39,482 nt of DNA. It comes from Actinomycetes bacterium (GTDB lineage: Bacteria; Actinomycetota; Aquicultoria; UBA3085; Oleimmundimicrobiaceae). Below are positions 8,260 to 17,554 of the stretch, in pieces (positions within the stretch are counted from its first letter, which is position 1; each line of letters begins with the position of its first letter). The position numbers and the translations under genes are program-made. Under the pieces are notes generated by a model, which was not told the origin of the DNA, did not search any database, and was given only the letters and a program-made list of their open reading frames with translations. The stretch spans positions 1-39,482 of the forward strand of contig JAUWKI010000011.1 in the NCBI GenBank assembly GCA_030614255.1. The letters are read 5' to 3'.

Positions 8260-8289
8260 CTTGACAATAATAGACTAAGATTTTATAAT
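8260..8289 (+). promoter_or_regulatory. dnaK promoter with overlapping HAIR-like HspR operator
   Basis: TTGACA (8261-8266), exactly 17 bases, then TATAAT (8284-8289) is a perfect consensus promoter. Overlapping its -35 box, CTTGACAATAATAGACTAAG (8260-8279) resembles the HAIR operator bound by HspR, CTTGAGT-N7-ACTCAAG. The left half matches 5 of 7, and the right half matches apart from one missing base. Since hspR is the fourth gene of this operon, autorepression through this site is likely, but the match is degenerate. Confidence 0.6.
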
Positions 8290-8333
8290 AATCATACACT
8301 AAAATTTTAATAGTCTTATAAGGAGTGAGCAAA

Positions 8334-10190
8334 ATGGCAAAAGTGATAGGTATGGATCTTGGTACAACCAATTCTTGCATGGCAGTTTTAGAAGCTGGAG
8401 AACCTACTGTTATACCCAATGCCGAGGGTGGCAGAGTAACTCCATCAGTTGTTGCTTTTTCTAAAACCGGAGAAGTGCTTGTGGGCGAGGTGGCTAAGCG
8501 ACAGGCGATAGTAAACCCGGAGCACACCATTAGGTCCATAAAGAGGAAGATGGGGACGAAAGAAAAGATAAAGATTGAAAATAAGGAATATACTCCCGAG
8601 CAGATTTCGGCATTTATCCTTCAAAAACTTAAGAGAGATGCCGAAGCTTATCTTGGAGAGAAAATAACGCAGGCAGTTGTTACGGTCCCCGCTTATTTTG
8701 ATGATGCGCAGCGAACTGCGACAAAAAATGCTGGAACTATTGCGGGGCTTGAGGTGCTAAGAACAATCAATGAGCCCACTGCAGCTTCTCTTGCCTATGG
8801 TTTGGGGAAAGGTAAAGAAGAAACCATCCTTGTTTTTGACTTGGGCGGCGGAACCTTTGATGTCTCAATTCTTGAGTTAGGTGAGGGTGTTTTTGAGGTC
8901 AAGGCAACGAGTGGGAATACTCGTCTTGGTGGAGATGATTGGGATCAAAGAATCATAGATTGGATGGCCGATGACTTTAAATCGAAACATGGCGTCGATT
9001 TAAGTAAGGATAAGATAGCATTACAGCGTTTGAGAGAAACTGCTGAGAAAGCCAAGTGCGAATTATCTACAATGCAGACCACGAGTATTAATTTGCCGTT
9101 TGTCACAGCTACAGAACAAGGCCCATTGCATCTTGATATGACCCTAACGAGGTCAGAGTTTCAAAAGATGACTTCAGATCTTCTTGAAAAATGTGTTAAA
9201 TCCTTTGAACGGGCGCTAAAGGATGCCGGGCTGAGTATAAAAGATATCAACCATGTGATTCTTGTTGGTGGCTCTACCCGTATGCCAGCTGTGCGCGATT
9301 TGGTTAAGAAGATGACCGGCAAAGAACCCCACAAGGGAGTTAACCCGGACGAAGTGGTGTCTGTGGGTGCTGCTATTCAGGCGGGAGTTCTTAAGGGTGA
9401 AGTAAAGGACGTATTACTACTTGATGTCACACCGCTTTCACTTGGTATTGAGACTAAAGGCGGGATACTTACTAAACTGATTGAGCGCAATACGACCATT
9501 CCTACTAAGAAGAGTGAAATATTTACAACTGCTGAGGATGGGCAGACCAGCGTGGAAATTAATGTTCTTCAAGGGGAGCGTCCAATGGCTTTGGATAACA
9601 AGACTTTAGGAAAATTCCATTTAATCGGTCTTCCTCCTGCGCCCAGAGGCATACCGCAGATTGAGGTTGCTTTTGATATTGACGCAAACGGTATCGTGCA
9701 TGTGTCCGCAAAAGACCTTGGTACAGGGAAAGAGCAGGCAATGACTGTAACGGGGACTTCTACGCTTTCGGGCGAAGATATTGAGAGGATGGTTGGAGAG
9801 GCAGAGTCTCACGCCGAGGAAGATACGAGAAAGAAAGAAGAGGCAGAAGTTAGAAATGCCGCTGACAATATGATATATAACACGGAGAAGAGTCTAAAAG
9901 AAGCCGGAGATAAACTTAGTTCTGAAGATAAAACAAACATTGAGAATGCTATTTCTGAAACCAAAGAGGCCCTCAAGGGCTCCGATGTTCAGAAGATTAA
10001 GGAAGCTACAGAGCGATTACAACAAGCTTCCTATAAACTTTCAGAGGTGCTTTACGCTCAAGCTCAACAGCAACAAGCACAAGAAGCTGGTGCTCAAGCA
10101 GCGGGCGAGCAAGACAGTACAACCGAGGGTGAAGTCGTAGATGCCGATTATGAAGTGGTTGACGAGGACAAGAAAGAGGAGAACAAGTAA
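8334..10190 (+). CDS. dnaK: Chaperone DnaK (Hsp70)
   Basis: The full-length 618-residue Hsp70 begins [15 protein letters not shown] (phosphate loop 1). It contains [43 protein letters not shown] and [13 protein letters not shown] in the ATPase domain, then the linker [16 protein letters not shown], the substrate-binding beta domain and the helical lid. The tail is acidic ([15 protein letters not shown]). It folds and refolds proteins together with DnaJ and GrpE. ATG 8334 lies 8 bases after AGGAG; an in-frame GTG at 8325 overlaps the ribosome site. First gene of the heat-shock operon. Confidence 0.99.
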   Translation: MAKVIGMDLGTTNSCMAVLEAGEPTVIPNAEGGRVTPSVVAFSKTGEVLVGEVAKRQAIVNPEHTIRSIKRKMGTKEKIKIENKEYTPEQISAFILQKLKRDAEAYLGEKITQAVVTVPAYFDDAQRTATKNAGTIAGLEVLRTINEPTAASLAYGLGKGKEETILVFDLGGGTFDVSILELGEGVFEVKATSGNTRLGGDDWDQRIIDWMADDFKSKHGVDLSKDKIALQRLRETAEKAKCELSTMQTTSINLPFVTATEQGPLHLDMTLTRSEFQKMTSDLLEKCVKSFERALKDAGLSIKDINHVILVGGSTRMPAVRDLVKKMTGKEPHKGVNPDEVVSVGAAIQAGVLKGEVKDVLLLDVTPLSLGIETKGGILTKLIERNTTIPTKKSEIFTTAEDGQTSVEINVLQGERPMALDNKTLGKFHLIGLPPAPRGIPQIEVAFDIDANGIVHVSAKDLGTGKEQAMTVTGTSTLSGEDIERMVGEAESHAEEDTRKKEEAEVRNAADNMIYNTEKSLKEAGDKLSSEDKTNIENAISETKEALKGSDVQKIKEATERLQQASYKLSEVLYAQAQQQQAQEAGAQAAGEQDSTTEGEVVDADYEVVDEDKKEENK

Positions 10191-10205
10191 ACTTTAAAGA
10201 TTTTT

Positions 10206-10264
10206 AGGAGAAGGGTTTGTGTTTCTGATATAGATAGGTAGCCGGGGGTTTAAGTCCTTCTCCT
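10206..10264 (+). repeat. Inverted repeat in the dnaK-grpE gap
   Basis: AGGAGAAGG (10206-10214) and its exact complement CCTTCTCCT (10256-10264) bracket 41 bases between dnaK and grpE. The left arm looks like a ribosome-binding site (AGGAG), so pairing could hide it, or the stem could mark an mRNA processing or stability point that sets the DnaK:GrpE ratio. No T-run follows, so it is not a terminator. The function is inferred. Confidence 0.5.
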
Positions 10265-10292
10265 TATTCAAAGAGCTTGGGGGGTATGGTTG

Positions 10293-10874
10293 ATGAGCGA
10301 AAAAAAGAAAGAAAGAATCTTAGAGAGCACAGATAAAAAAATGAAAAAATCAGGCAAGAAAGAAGAAAAAAGGAAAAAAGAGAGTATATCTCTTAAGGAC
10401 CAGCTAAAAAAGAAGGAAGAGGAAATCGCGGCACATATTAATATATTGAAACATCTTCAGGCTGAATTTGAGAATTATAAAAAAAGAATCATCAGGGAAC
10501 AGACCGGTTTCTTGGAGTTTGCCTCCAAGGGTATCATCGCAAAGATGTTACCGGTCTTAGATAATTTTGAGAGGGCTTTGAACTCTGCTCATGAGCCGAA
10601 TGATTTTGAGGCCTTCAAAAAAGGTGTAGAGATGGTTTATGTTCAATTAGTGGATATTTTAAGTAAGGAAGGATTGAAGGTTGTTGACCCGGTGGACAAA
10701 CAATTTGATCCACGAGAGCATGAAGCAATTATGCAGGTTGAAATGAACGAATGTGAAGAAGGAACAGTAATCGAGGTTCTACAAAAGGGCTATCTCTTAA
10801 AGGAAAAAGTTTTGAGGCCGGCTGTTGTCAAAGTGGCTAAGAACTATAAGTCAGAGATAAAAGAAGACGAATAA
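10293..10874 (+). CDS. grpE: Nucleotide exchange factor GrpE
   Basis: The 193-residue protein has a strongly charged, lysine-rich N-terminal stretch, a long coiled coil (about residues 35-80, LKDQLKKKEEEIAAHINILK) and the C-terminal beta domain with NFERAL, GVEMVYVQL and the hallmark HEAIMQVE, GTVIEVLQKGY and RPAVVKVAK. It releases ADP from DnaK. ATG 10293 has a run of six G about 8 bases upstream; the TTG just before it (10290) is less likely. Unusual only for its very basic N-terminal tail. Confidence 0.97.
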   Translation: MSEKKKERILESTDKKMKKSGKKEEKRKKESISLKDQLKKKEEEIAAHINILKHLQAEFENYKKRIIREQTGFLEFASKGIIAKMLPVLDNFERALNSAHEPNDFEAFKKGVEMVYVQLVDILSKEGLKVVDPVDKQFDPREHEAIMQVEMNECEEGTVIEVLQKGYLLKEKVLRPAVVKVAKNYKSEIKEDE

Positions 10875-10939
10875 ACATAGAGAAAAAGATGGGTTAAAAA
10901 ATTAGAGAAAGCAAATAAAAAATGAAAGATTGAGCTACT

Positions 10940-12046
10940 ATGGCTAATCGAAAACGTAAAGATTATTACGAAATATTAGGTGTAAACAAAAGCGCGACTC
11001 AAGATGATATAAAGAAAGCTTATCGGAAGCTTGCGCGCAAATATCATCCCGATAAAGTTTCTAAGGGTGAGAAGAAGCAGGCTGAGGAGAAATTCAAAGA
11101 GATTTCTGAAGCATATGAGATTTTAGGAGATCCCAAAAAAAGGCAGGAATACGATCAAAGTGTGCGCTTTTTCGAGTCGGGTTTTCAACCAGGAGCGGAT
11201 TTTGGTTCCGGTCAGTCATTTGGTGACTTCAGCCAATTTTCTGATATCTTTGATCTTTTTGGAATGGGAAAGAGGGGGCGAGGTTATGAAGCGCCCGAAA
11301 GAGGTCGGGATCTCCAATACAACGTTCAACTCTCCTTTGACCAAGCTTTAAAGGGTGCGGCTATCAAACTTAATATTGTTCGCGAAGACGTGTGCTCAAA
11401 TTGCGGGGGAACCGGGGCAAAACCGGGGACTTATCCGAAAAAATGTCCTACATGTGGGGGAAGAGGACAAATAGCCCAAAACCAAGGTTTTTTCAGTATT
11501 AGCAGACCATGTCCGAAGTGTTTGGGTCGAGGAGTCGTAATTGATACCCCATGTCCCACTTGCCGGGGGACCGGGCGAGCCAAAAAAGGTGAACCTATTA
11601 CGGTTAAGGTACCTGCTGGTGTTACGGATGGCTCGAGAATCAGATATCCAAGTAAAGGGGAGGCGGGTCTCAGAGGGGGTCCTCTTGGAGATTTATATAT
11701 AATTACCATAATAAAACCACACGCGATATTTAAGCGAGATGGGAGCAATCTTTCACTGGATTTGCCGATAACCTTCACGGAAGCGGTTTTGGGAACCAAA
11801 GTGAAAGTTCCCACAACGAATAGGCCTGTTTCTTTGAAAATACCCGCAGGGACCCAAGATGGCCAGATTTTTAGATTGAAGGGCAAAGGGGCTCCCCGAC
11901 TTAAGGGATTGGGCAAAGGTGATATGTTGATAAAGGTTAAAGTGATTGTTCCAAAGAAACTTAACAGCGAAGAGAAGAAGCTTTTGAAAATATTTGCGGA
12001 AAAATATGGAGACAGTCCAAGAGGACACCTGGAAAAGTTCATGTAA
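10940..12046 (+). CDS. dnaJ: Chaperone DnaJ (Hsp40)
   Basis: The 368-residue type I DnaJ has a J domain (residues 7-72) with HPD at 36-38, a G/F-rich linker, and four zinc-binding repeats ([32 protein letters not shown]). The C-terminal substrate-binding domains carry [17 protein letters not shown] and [20 protein letters not shown]. It stimulates DnaK ATP hydrolysis and delivers substrates. ATG 10940 matches the family start; the ribosome site is weak (GAAAGATTGAG), so coupling to grpE 65 bases upstream may matter. Confidence 0.98.
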   Translation: MANRKRKDYYEILGVNKSATQDDIKKAYRKLARKYHPDKVSKGEKKQAEEKFKEISEAYEILGDPKKRQEYDQSVRFFESGFQPGADFGSGQSFGDFSQFSDIFDLFGMGKRGRGYEAPERGRDLQYNVQLSFDQALKGAAIKLNIVREDVCSNCGGTGAKPGTYPKKCPTCGGRGQIAQNQGFFSISRPCPKCLGRGVVIDTPCPTCRGTGRAKKGEPITVKVPAGVTDGSRIRYPSKGEAGLRGGPLGDLYIITIIKPHAIFKRDGSNLSLDLPITFTEAVLGTKVKVPTTNRPVSLKIPAGTQDGQIFRLKGKGAPRLKGLGKGDMLIKVKVIVPKKLNSEEKKLLKIFAEKYGDSPRGHLEKFM

Positions 12047-12071
12047 ACACATTGCTTAAATGAGGGACGAA

Positions 12072-12470
12072 ATGATGGTGAAGAAAGAGGGAAAAGGTCT
12101 TTATATGATAAGTGTGGCGGCTAAGCTTGCGGGGATGCATCCGCAAACCCTAAGAATGTATGAGCAAAAAGAGTTAATCTACCCAAGCAGGAGCATTGGT
12201 AGCACGCGGCTCTATTCGGATGAAGATATAGATAGGTTGAAGTATATCCAGAAACTGACCCAGGCTTTTGGCATAAATCTTGCGGGTGTGAAGATGATTT
12301 TTGATTTAAATGTCGACTTGGGTCAGCTGCGGAAAAAAATTAGCGAGATGGAAAGACATTTTGATGAGACGCAGAAGGAAATGGAATGCGAGATTGAAAA
12401 AGTGCATAAAAAATACAAAAAAGAGATTGTTCTTATTCCAAAAGGAAAAATCATGAGGCAAAAGGGATAG
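12072..12470 (+). CDS. hspR: Heat-shock repressor HspR (MerR family)
   Basis: This small protein has a MerR-type winged helix: YMISVAAKLAGMHPQTLRMYEQKELIYPSRSIGSTRLYSDEDIDRLKYIQ, then LTQAFGINLAGVKMIFDL and a C-terminal coiled coil. HspR binds HAIR operators and represses dnaK operons, with DnaK as co-repressor in Streptomyces. The position right after dnaJ and the HAIR-like site before dnaK support this. GAGGG at 12062-12066 favours ATG 12072 (132 residues); ATG 12060 and 12075 are alternatives. Its stop overlaps the region of the clpC ribosome site, implying coupling. Confidence 0.93.
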   Translation: MMVKKEGKGLYMISVAAKLAGMHPQTLRMYEQKELIYPSRSIGSTRLYSDEDIDRLKYIQKLTQAFGINLAGVKMIFDLNVDLGQLRKKISEMERHFDETQKEMECEIEKVHKKYKKEIVLIPKGKIMRQKG

Positions 12471-12484
12471 TGGGGGTGATACAA

Positions 12485-14917
12485 ATGTTTGAACAATTTA
12501 CCGAAAAAGCGCGTGAAGCTATCGCGGTAGCGCAAGATGCTTTGCGACGAACCAACCAAAATCAGATGGGCACGGAGCATTTATTGCTCGGACTTTTTGC
12601 TCAAACTGACGGAATCATATCTCAAATCTTTTCGCTCTTAGGAACCGATATCGGCGAGGCAAGAATAAGAATAAATGATGTGGTTGAATTGAGACGCAAA
12701 GAAAAATCACAGAGTTTTGTCGAACAAATTCTTCTTACGCCGAGACTTAAAAAAGCGGTTGATGTTGCAACCGAGGAAGCCAAAAAACTTGGGGACAATT
12801 ATATCGGTACGGAGCATCTGCTTCTGGGGGTTTTAAAGGAGGGCGAAGGTGCTGGGGCCGTAGTCTTAAATGAACTCGGTTTTACTGAAGATAAAATATA
12901 TGGGGCCTTGCGGCAGATACGACAGGGTGGGATGAGTGATGAGGTTCTTAGTTCCCCAAAAAAGATGCTTAAAAAATATAGCAGAGACCTTACCGAACTT
13001 GCAAAAGAAGGTAAGTTAGATCCTGTAATAGGTAGAGATGAAGAGATTAAAAGAGTTATCCAGATTCTTTCTCGAAGGACCAAAAATAATCCTGTCTTAA
13101 TTGGTGAGCCCGGGGTTGGTAAGACCGCGATAATTGAGGGATTGGCTCAAAAAATTGTTAACAACGAGGTGCCTGAGCTTTTAAAAGAAAAGCAAGTTGT
13201 TGCTCTTGACCTCGGTAGCTTGGTCGCCGGTGCTAAATATAGAGGCGAATTTGAGGAGCGCTTAAAAGGTGTAATAGACGAAATAAAGAAGGCGTCAGGG
13301 GAGATAATTCTATTCATCGACGAACTCCATAACGTTATTGGAGCGGGTGCTGCTGAAGGAGCTTTGGATGCTTCGAGCATGCTAAAACCGGCGCTTGCGC
13401 GTGGTGAGTTACAGTGTGTGGGCGCAACGACTCTCGATGAATTCAGGAAACATGTTGAAAAAGATGCTGCTTTGGAACGCAGATTCCAGCCGGTGATGGT
13501 CAACGAACCTACTGTTGAGCAGACCATCGAGATACTTAAGGGGTTAAGGGACAGATATGAAACTCATCATAGGATAAAAATAAGTGACGATGCATTGGAA
13601 GCAGCAGCCAAACTTTCTCATCGTTATGTAGCCGATAGATTCTTGCCCGATAAAGCAGTCGATCTTGTCGATGAGGCTGCTTCAAAACTGAGACTTGAAT
13701 CGATAATGCTTCCACCCGATTTGCGCAAGTTGGAAAATAAGTTTGTGGAGTTGACCAAAGAGGGGGAGGCGGCTGTTCAATCGAGGGAGTATGAGAAAGC
13801 AGCCAAAATAAGGGATGAGACGGATGAAATTCAAAAGGAACTGACTGAAAAAAAGGAAAAGTGGTTAACCGGGAAGGGCCTTAAGAGCGCTACGGTAAAC
13901 GCGGAGCATATAGCTGAGATTGTGTTTAGCTGGACGGGTATTCCTGTGACGAGAATGATGGAAGATGAGATGGAAAAATTAATTAGAATGGAAGAAGAAA
14001 TTCACCAGAGGGTTATCGGTCAAGATGAAGCCGTGAGATGCATTTCGGAGGCTATTAGACGAGCGAGAGCAGGCCTTAAGAGTCCAAAACTTCCCATCGG
14101 TTCATTTATTTTCCTTGGGCCAACCGGTGTTGGAAAGACCGAGCTAAGCAAGGCCTTAGCCGAATTTCTTTTTGACGATGAGAATGCTCTTATAAGAATT
14201 GATATGTCTGAATATCAAGAGAAGCACACTGTTTCAAGACTTGTTGGCGCACCACCGGGTTATATTGGTTATGAGGAGGGCGGTCAATTAACAGAAGCAG
14301 TAAGACGTCGGCCTTATTCGGTTATTTTGCTTGATGAAATTGAGAAGGCGCACTACGATATATTTAATATTCTTCTTCAGATATTGGATGATGGGCGTTT
14401 GACCGATGCCCAGGGTCGCACTGTCAATTTTAAAAACACGGTGATAATAATGACCTCAAATATCGGGGCACGCCTTATTCAAAAAGGTCGTGGCCTGGGG
14501 TTTGCAGGCGAGCAGGAAGAGGTACAGTCTTACGAAGAAATGAAGAAGGCAATAATAGGTGAGTTGAAGAAGAGTTTCCGCCCGGAATTTCTTAATCGTA
14601 TAGATGAGGTAATCGTTTTCCATCAACTAACTCAAAAGGAAATCCTCGCAATCGTCGATTTGATGTTCGAACAGCTGCGTCAGCAACTTAAAGAGCGTGA
14701 TATGGATATAGAGATTACGAAAGATGCCAAAGAGCTTCTGGCCAAAGAGGGCTACGACCCTCTGTTGGGAGCCCGCCCTCTACATAGGGCGATTCAACGG
14801 CTTGTTGAGAACCCTATTTCCTCAGAGATCATTCGAGGCAAGTTTAACGAGGGTGATGTTGTCAAGGTTGGCCTAAAAGACGGCGAACTTACTTTTTCCA
14901 AGAAAAAGAAAGGTTAG
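12485..14917 (+). CDS. clpC: ClpC-type AAA+ unfoldase
   Basis: The 810-residue Hsp100 ATPase has two Clp-N repeats (about residues 1-145), AAA+ module 1 with Walker [11 protein letters not shown] (about 208) and FIDELHN, a short middle domain containing a UVR motif ([18 protein letters not shown]), and AAA+ module 2 with [10 protein letters not shown] and [10 protein letters not shown]. The UVR motif and short middle domain mark it as ClpC rather than ClpB. GRGLGFAG resembles the tripeptide loop with which ClpC docks to ClpP, so it probably feeds the ClpP protease. ATG 12485 follows GGGGGTGAT. It is the last gene of the hspR operon, where many actinobacteria carry clpB. Confidence 0.95.
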   Translation: MFEQFTEKAREAIAVAQDALRRTNQNQMGTEHLLLGLFAQTDGIISQIFSLLGTDIGEARIRINDVVELRRKEKSQSFVEQILLTPRLKKAVDVATEEAKKLGDNYIGTEHLLLGVLKEGEGAGAVVLNELGFTEDKIYGALRQIRQGGMSDEVLSSPKKMLKKYSRDLTELAKEGKLDPVIGRDEEIKRVIQILSRRTKNNPVLIGEPGVGKTAIIEGLAQKIVNNEVPELLKEKQVVALDLGSLVAGAKYRGEFEERLKGVIDEIKKASGEIILFIDELHNVIGAGAAEGALDASSMLKPALARGELQCVGATTLDEFRKHVEKDAALERRFQPVMVNEPTVEQTIEILKGLRDRYETHHRIKISDDALEAAAKLSHRYVADRFLPDKAVDLVDEAASKLRLESIMLPPDLRKLENKFVELTKEGEAAVQSREYEKAAKIRDETDEIQKELTEKKEKWLTGKGLKSATVNAEHIAEIVFSWTGIPVTRMMEDEMEKLIRMEEEIHQRVIGQDEAVRCISEAIRRARAGLKSPKLPIGSFIFLGPTGVGKTELSKALAEFLFDDENALIRIDMSEYQEKHTVSRLVGAPPGYIGYEEGGQLTEAVRRRPYSVILLDEIEKAHYDIFNILLQILDDGRLTDAQGRTVNFKNTVIIMTSNIGARLIQKGRGLGFAGEQEEVQSYEEMKKAIIGELKKSFRPEFLNRIDEVIVFHQLTQKEILAIVDLMFEQLRQQLKERDMDIEITKDAKELLAKEGYDPLLGARPLHRAIQRLVENPISSEIIRGKFNEGDVVKVGLKDGELTFSKKKKG

Positions 14918-15337
14918 CTTGGCCGCTGGTAGGCATGGTGTGCACCCACTCAGTCGGCTCTCTCATTACGAAAAACTTCTTTTTTTGTGGCTCTCACTGG
15001 AGACTCTGCTTGCGCCCGCCTCTGGAGGGTTGCTGTCCCCCCGGCCCACGGGGTGTTAAAAACTAAAAGCAAGAGATAGCTTCGGTCGAAACCCCGCCTC
15101 GTCGATTGTTTGTCAGCACTCTCATATGCTCGCCCACCTCCCCACCTGCCTACGCCTATTATGCCGTTAGGCATTGGCGGGCAGGTGGAGGGTCGCCCAC
15201 GAACAACCCCCCGGTTAGAAGAACTAATGACTCTTGACTAGCGAAGCGGTTGATTTTTGACTTTCTCCATACTCTATATTCCATATTCAACTTTCCCCTC
15301 TACCCCTGCCTGCCGGTAGACACGGTCGGGGCTGCAA
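14918..15337. other. GC-rich gene-free stretch with REP-like palindrome
   Basis: No convincing gene on either strand. From about 14920 to 15230 the base composition is clearly richer in G+C than the genes around it. A strong palindrome lies at 15142-15188: outer arms CCACCTGCC/GGCAGGTGG and an inner hairpin ATGCC-GTTA-GGCAT. At 15306-15326 is a CTGCCTGCCGGTAGACACGG element whose complement resembles words at 23093 and at the window's end. From 15240 the text becomes CCATACT/CTATATT heptamers, as in other intergenic repeats. A 74-codon minus-strand frame at 14950-15174 has no ribosome site or family likeness and is not called. Confidence 0.55.
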
Positions 15338-15387
15338 GCACAGCTCTCGCCAGATGCTGGTCTGTATCAGATATCAGGCAAACTCCC
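15338..15387 (+). repeat. Left copy of 50-bp inverted repeat flanking DUF4870 gene
   Basis: Fifty bases beginning GCACAGCTCTCGCC and ending GGCAAACTCCC are the reverse complement of 15985-16034 with only two mismatches. The pair encloses a single small gene and its terminator. A third, internally deleted copy lies at 39224-39280. After this left copy comes GAAACTATTT (15411-15420), which also follows the third copy. Confidence 0.85.
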
Positions 15388-15503
15388 AACTGATGGGCTG
15401 ATGGCTGTGAGAAACTATTTAAATTAAAGGAATTTGCCTTAATTGACGAAAAGGTAATTATAACAATGAGGTTGATTATAACTTTGAGAAGGAGGTGAAA
15501 GAG

Positions 15504-15887
15504 ATGGAACAAGGACCAGTTGCTCCCCCTCCACAAACTTCGAGTACGGGTATGGACCCAAAGATAGCAGCTTTGCTTTCTTATCTTTTTGGTTGGGTTA
15601 GCGGGCTTATATTCTTTCTTATCGAGAAGGAAGACAAGTATGTGCGGTTCCACGCTATGCAGTCTATACTTCTCAGCGTAGCATGTATTGTGATTATGAT
15701 TGCTTCAAATATTATTCTTGGAATTCTTACAGCTATTGTTGATATCTTTGGGCTACTTTTTTTAGTGGTCAGTCCCTTGCTCAGCATTGGTTTCCTTATT
15801 CTCTGGATTATGCTTATGGTTAAAGCATATTCGGGGGAGAAATGGAAACTTCCCATTATTGGGGATATGGCTGAGAGGTACGCTTAA
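15504..15887 (+). CDS. DUF4870 (Tic20-like) small membrane protein
   Basis: The product of about 127 residues starts with a short Pro/Gln-rich segment, then DPKIAALLSYLFGWVSGLIFFLIEKEDKYVRFHAMQS, the signature of DUF4870 proteins, and three more membrane segments ending MVKAYSGEKWKLPIIGDMAERYA. The function is unknown; the family is distantly related to the Tic20 channel. ATG 15504 sits behind a near-perfect AAGGAGGTGA (15489-15498). It stands alone and is bracketed by the 50-bp inverted repeats and an intrinsic terminator. A headless relative is at 21040-21288. Confidence 0.9.
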   Translation: MEQGPVAPPPQTSSTGMDPKIAALLSYLFGWVSGLIFFLIEKEDKYVRFHAMQSILLSVACIVIMIASNIILGILTAIVDIFGLLFLVVSPLLSIGFLILWIMLMVKAYSGEKWKLPIIGDMAERYA

Positions 15888-15895
15888 GATTTAAA

Positions 15896-15924
15896 AAAGG
15901 AGAGGGATAAAATCCCTCTCCTTT
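15896..15924 (+). terminator. Intrinsic terminator after DUF4870 gene
   Basis: GGAGAGGGA (15899-15907) pairs with TCCCTCTCC (15913-15921) across a short A-rich loop. A-run and T-run extend the stem on both sides and TTTATGTTTTT follows, so it could work in both directions. Confidence 0.85.
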
Positions 15925-15984
15925 ATGTTTTTCTGTATTTTTCACTAATCTTTATTTTGAGTCAGTGGTCTATGGTCATGAGCA

Positions 15985-16034
15985 GGGAATTTGCCCGATA
16001 TCTGATACAGACCAGCATCTGGCGAGAGCTGTGC
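15985..16034 (-). repeat. Right copy of 50-bp inverted repeat flanking DUF4870 gene
   Basis: The reverse complement of 15338-15387 at 48 of 50 positions (mismatches at 15989 and 15996). It is followed by TTTAGC, whose complement GCTAAA also precedes the third, degenerate copy at 39224. The repeat therefore extends slightly further than the 50 bases shared here. Confidence 0.85.
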
Positions 16035-16378
16035 TTTAGCTTGTTTGTTTTTTCATACTCTAAACTCTCCGCTCCGTGCTCCACGCTCTACACTTTTAAC
16101 TATGTCTCTATGTGGCCACGTAACTACGTCTCCGTGTTTAACTCTACTCTTTCCCCTATACATACCCTGTTAGTCGGGAGTTTCTTAGTTAGGAGTCGGT
16201 AGTTTATAGTTTGCTGGTTGGCTAGTTAGTTAGTTTGTTGGTTAGTTGGCTGGTTTGCTTATTTTTCCAACTCCAAGCTCTCCGCTCCATACTCTATATG
16301 CTATCTGCCATCTGCCATCAGCCAAATGCTATCTACTATATTTTACTACCGACTCCCCACTCTCCACTAAGAGACTAA
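16035..16378. repeat. Gene-free stretch of short tandem repeats
   Basis: This stretch between the DUF4870 cassette and apbE has no gene. It contains ATACTCTAAACTCTCCGCTCC-like 7-mers (16050-16100), TAGTCGGGAGTTTCTTAG and GGAGTCGGTAG (about 16172-16201), a run of about twelve 4-base units of the form GGTT/GGCT/AGTT (16213-16260), then CTATCTGCCATCTGCC-type heptamers (16300-16335) and ACTACCGACTCCCC (16347-16360). The heptamers are the complement of those at 39061-39150. Confidence 0.7.
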
Positions 16379-17437
16379 TTAGACTTCAATTCGTGCTTTT
16401 AAATCCTCGATTTTCTCTCTAAGCCCCGGGGAAACATGGACGGCACCATCTGAAGTAACTACTATTCCTTCAATCTCATTATTTTCTTTTATGAAGTCCA
16501 TTCCTTTGGGATATCCCATTACGAATATCGCGGTGGATAAAATATCTGCTTCGGCGGCGCCAAGATTAGTTATTATGGTAACGCTTATACATTCGCTTAC
16601 AGGTATTCCCGTCGCTGGATTTAGAATATGATGGTAACGTACCTTGTCTTTTATGAAATATTGCTGGTAATCTCCCGATGTGCTTATGCTTTTATTTGTT
16701 GTAGATATCTTACCCATCAGGTTTTCTTCAGTTTCGCTTGAGCGAGGGTGCTGAATCCCAATTTTCCAAAGACTGTTTCTCGCCTTAAATCCCATCACCT
16801 TAGTTGTGCTTCCTGTTGTGATAAGAGCGCCGGTTACCCCTTCTTTTTCCAGTATATCCATGGCTCTATCTACGGCATAACCTTTTGCTACTCCGCCAAA
16901 GTCCATCTTCATACCATCTTTTAGAAAAGAGATAGCATTCTCATCCTTATTTAATTCAACGAAGCGATAGTCTACTAAAGGTAAACTTACTTCCATTTCG
17001 GATTCGGTAGGCATTTTTTCCTTCCCAAAGTTCCATAGGTCGGTTAGCACGCCAATTGTTGGGTCGAAGGTACCACTGGTTTTGCCTGCATAAGCTAAGG
17101 AAAGGGATATTATTTCAATCATGTCATCCGAAATTTTTACAGGTTTCTCTCTCACTGCGTTATTTATCTTTGAAATTTCGCTTTTTTCATCATAGAAATT
17201 CATCGAGCTATCAATTCGTTTAATCTCCATCATTGCCTTATCGACCGCTCTTTCAACCTTACCGTTGCTCTCTCCATAGGCCTTTATAGTTACATATGTA
17301 TCCATTACGGTATCTTCTTTGATGTAGGGGTTGTTAACATAAGCTCGTTCTTTTGCTATCCAAACCCAGCTTACGAGGATTATGATTCCAATTAATGCAA
17401 TTATTTCGAAAACTCTTCTTAGTTTCATTTTCTCCAT
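16379..17437 (-). CDS. apbE: FAD:protein FMN transferase (ApbE)
   Basis: The 352-residue protein is ApbE, which attaches FMN covalently to Thr/Ser of partner flavoproteins outside the cytoplasm. An N-terminal membrane anchor (FEIIALIGIIILVSWVWI) is followed by MDTYVTIKAYG, DPTIGVLTDLWNFG, KMDFGGVAKGYAVDRAMDIL, TTGSTTKVMG and YHHILNPATGIPVSE, the last including the metal-site residues. No typical Rnf, Nqr or FMN-binding target is encoded in the window, so its substrate is elsewhere. ATG 17428 (MKLRR) is an alternative start; neither has a clear ribosome site. It diverges from the dehydratase-like cluster. Confidence 0.93.
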   Translation of the reverse strand: MEKMKLRRVFEIIALIGIIILVSWVWIAKERAYVNNPYIKEDTVMDTYVTIKAYGESNGKVERAVDKAMMEIKRIDSSMNFYDEKSEISKINNAVREKPVKISDDMIEIISLSLAYAGKTSGTFDPTIGVLTDLWNFGKEKMPTESEMEVSLPLVDYRFVELNKDENAISFLKDGMKMDFGGVAKGYAVDRAMDILEKEGVTGALITTGSTTKVMGFKARNSLWKIGIQHPRSSETEENLMGKISTTNKSISTSGDYQQYFIKDKVRYHHILNPATGIPVSECISVTIITNLGAAEADILSTAIFVMGYPKGMDFIKENNEIEGIVVTSDGAVHVSPGLREKIEDLKARIEV

Positions 17438-17488
17438 CGATTCATTTTTTGTAATGATAGCAAATTTTATCTGTTGGGGCGATTTTCG

Positions 17489-17518
17489 TTGTTCATTTAT
17501 CTAAATTAAGGTTATAAT
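17489..17518 (+). promoter_or_regulatory. Predicted promoter of the dehydratase-activase cluster
   Basis: TTGTTC (17489-17494), 18 bases, then TATAAT (17513-17518), 37 bases before the ATG at 17555. A run of eight G just before the start supplies the ribosome site. Confidence 0.5.
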
Positions 17519-17554
17519 TTAATTTGTTCCCACTAAATTAAGGGGGGGGCAATC

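Noticed and set aside
12485-14917. ClpB disaggregase
   Set aside because: The long coiled-coil middle domain of ClpB is absent and a UVR motif typical of ClpC is present.
14950-15174. 74-codon minus-strand reading frame after clpC
   Set aside because: No ribosome site, no family resemblance, unusual composition (many Arg/Gly/Trp) and it lies across the GC-rich palindromic island; judged non-coding.
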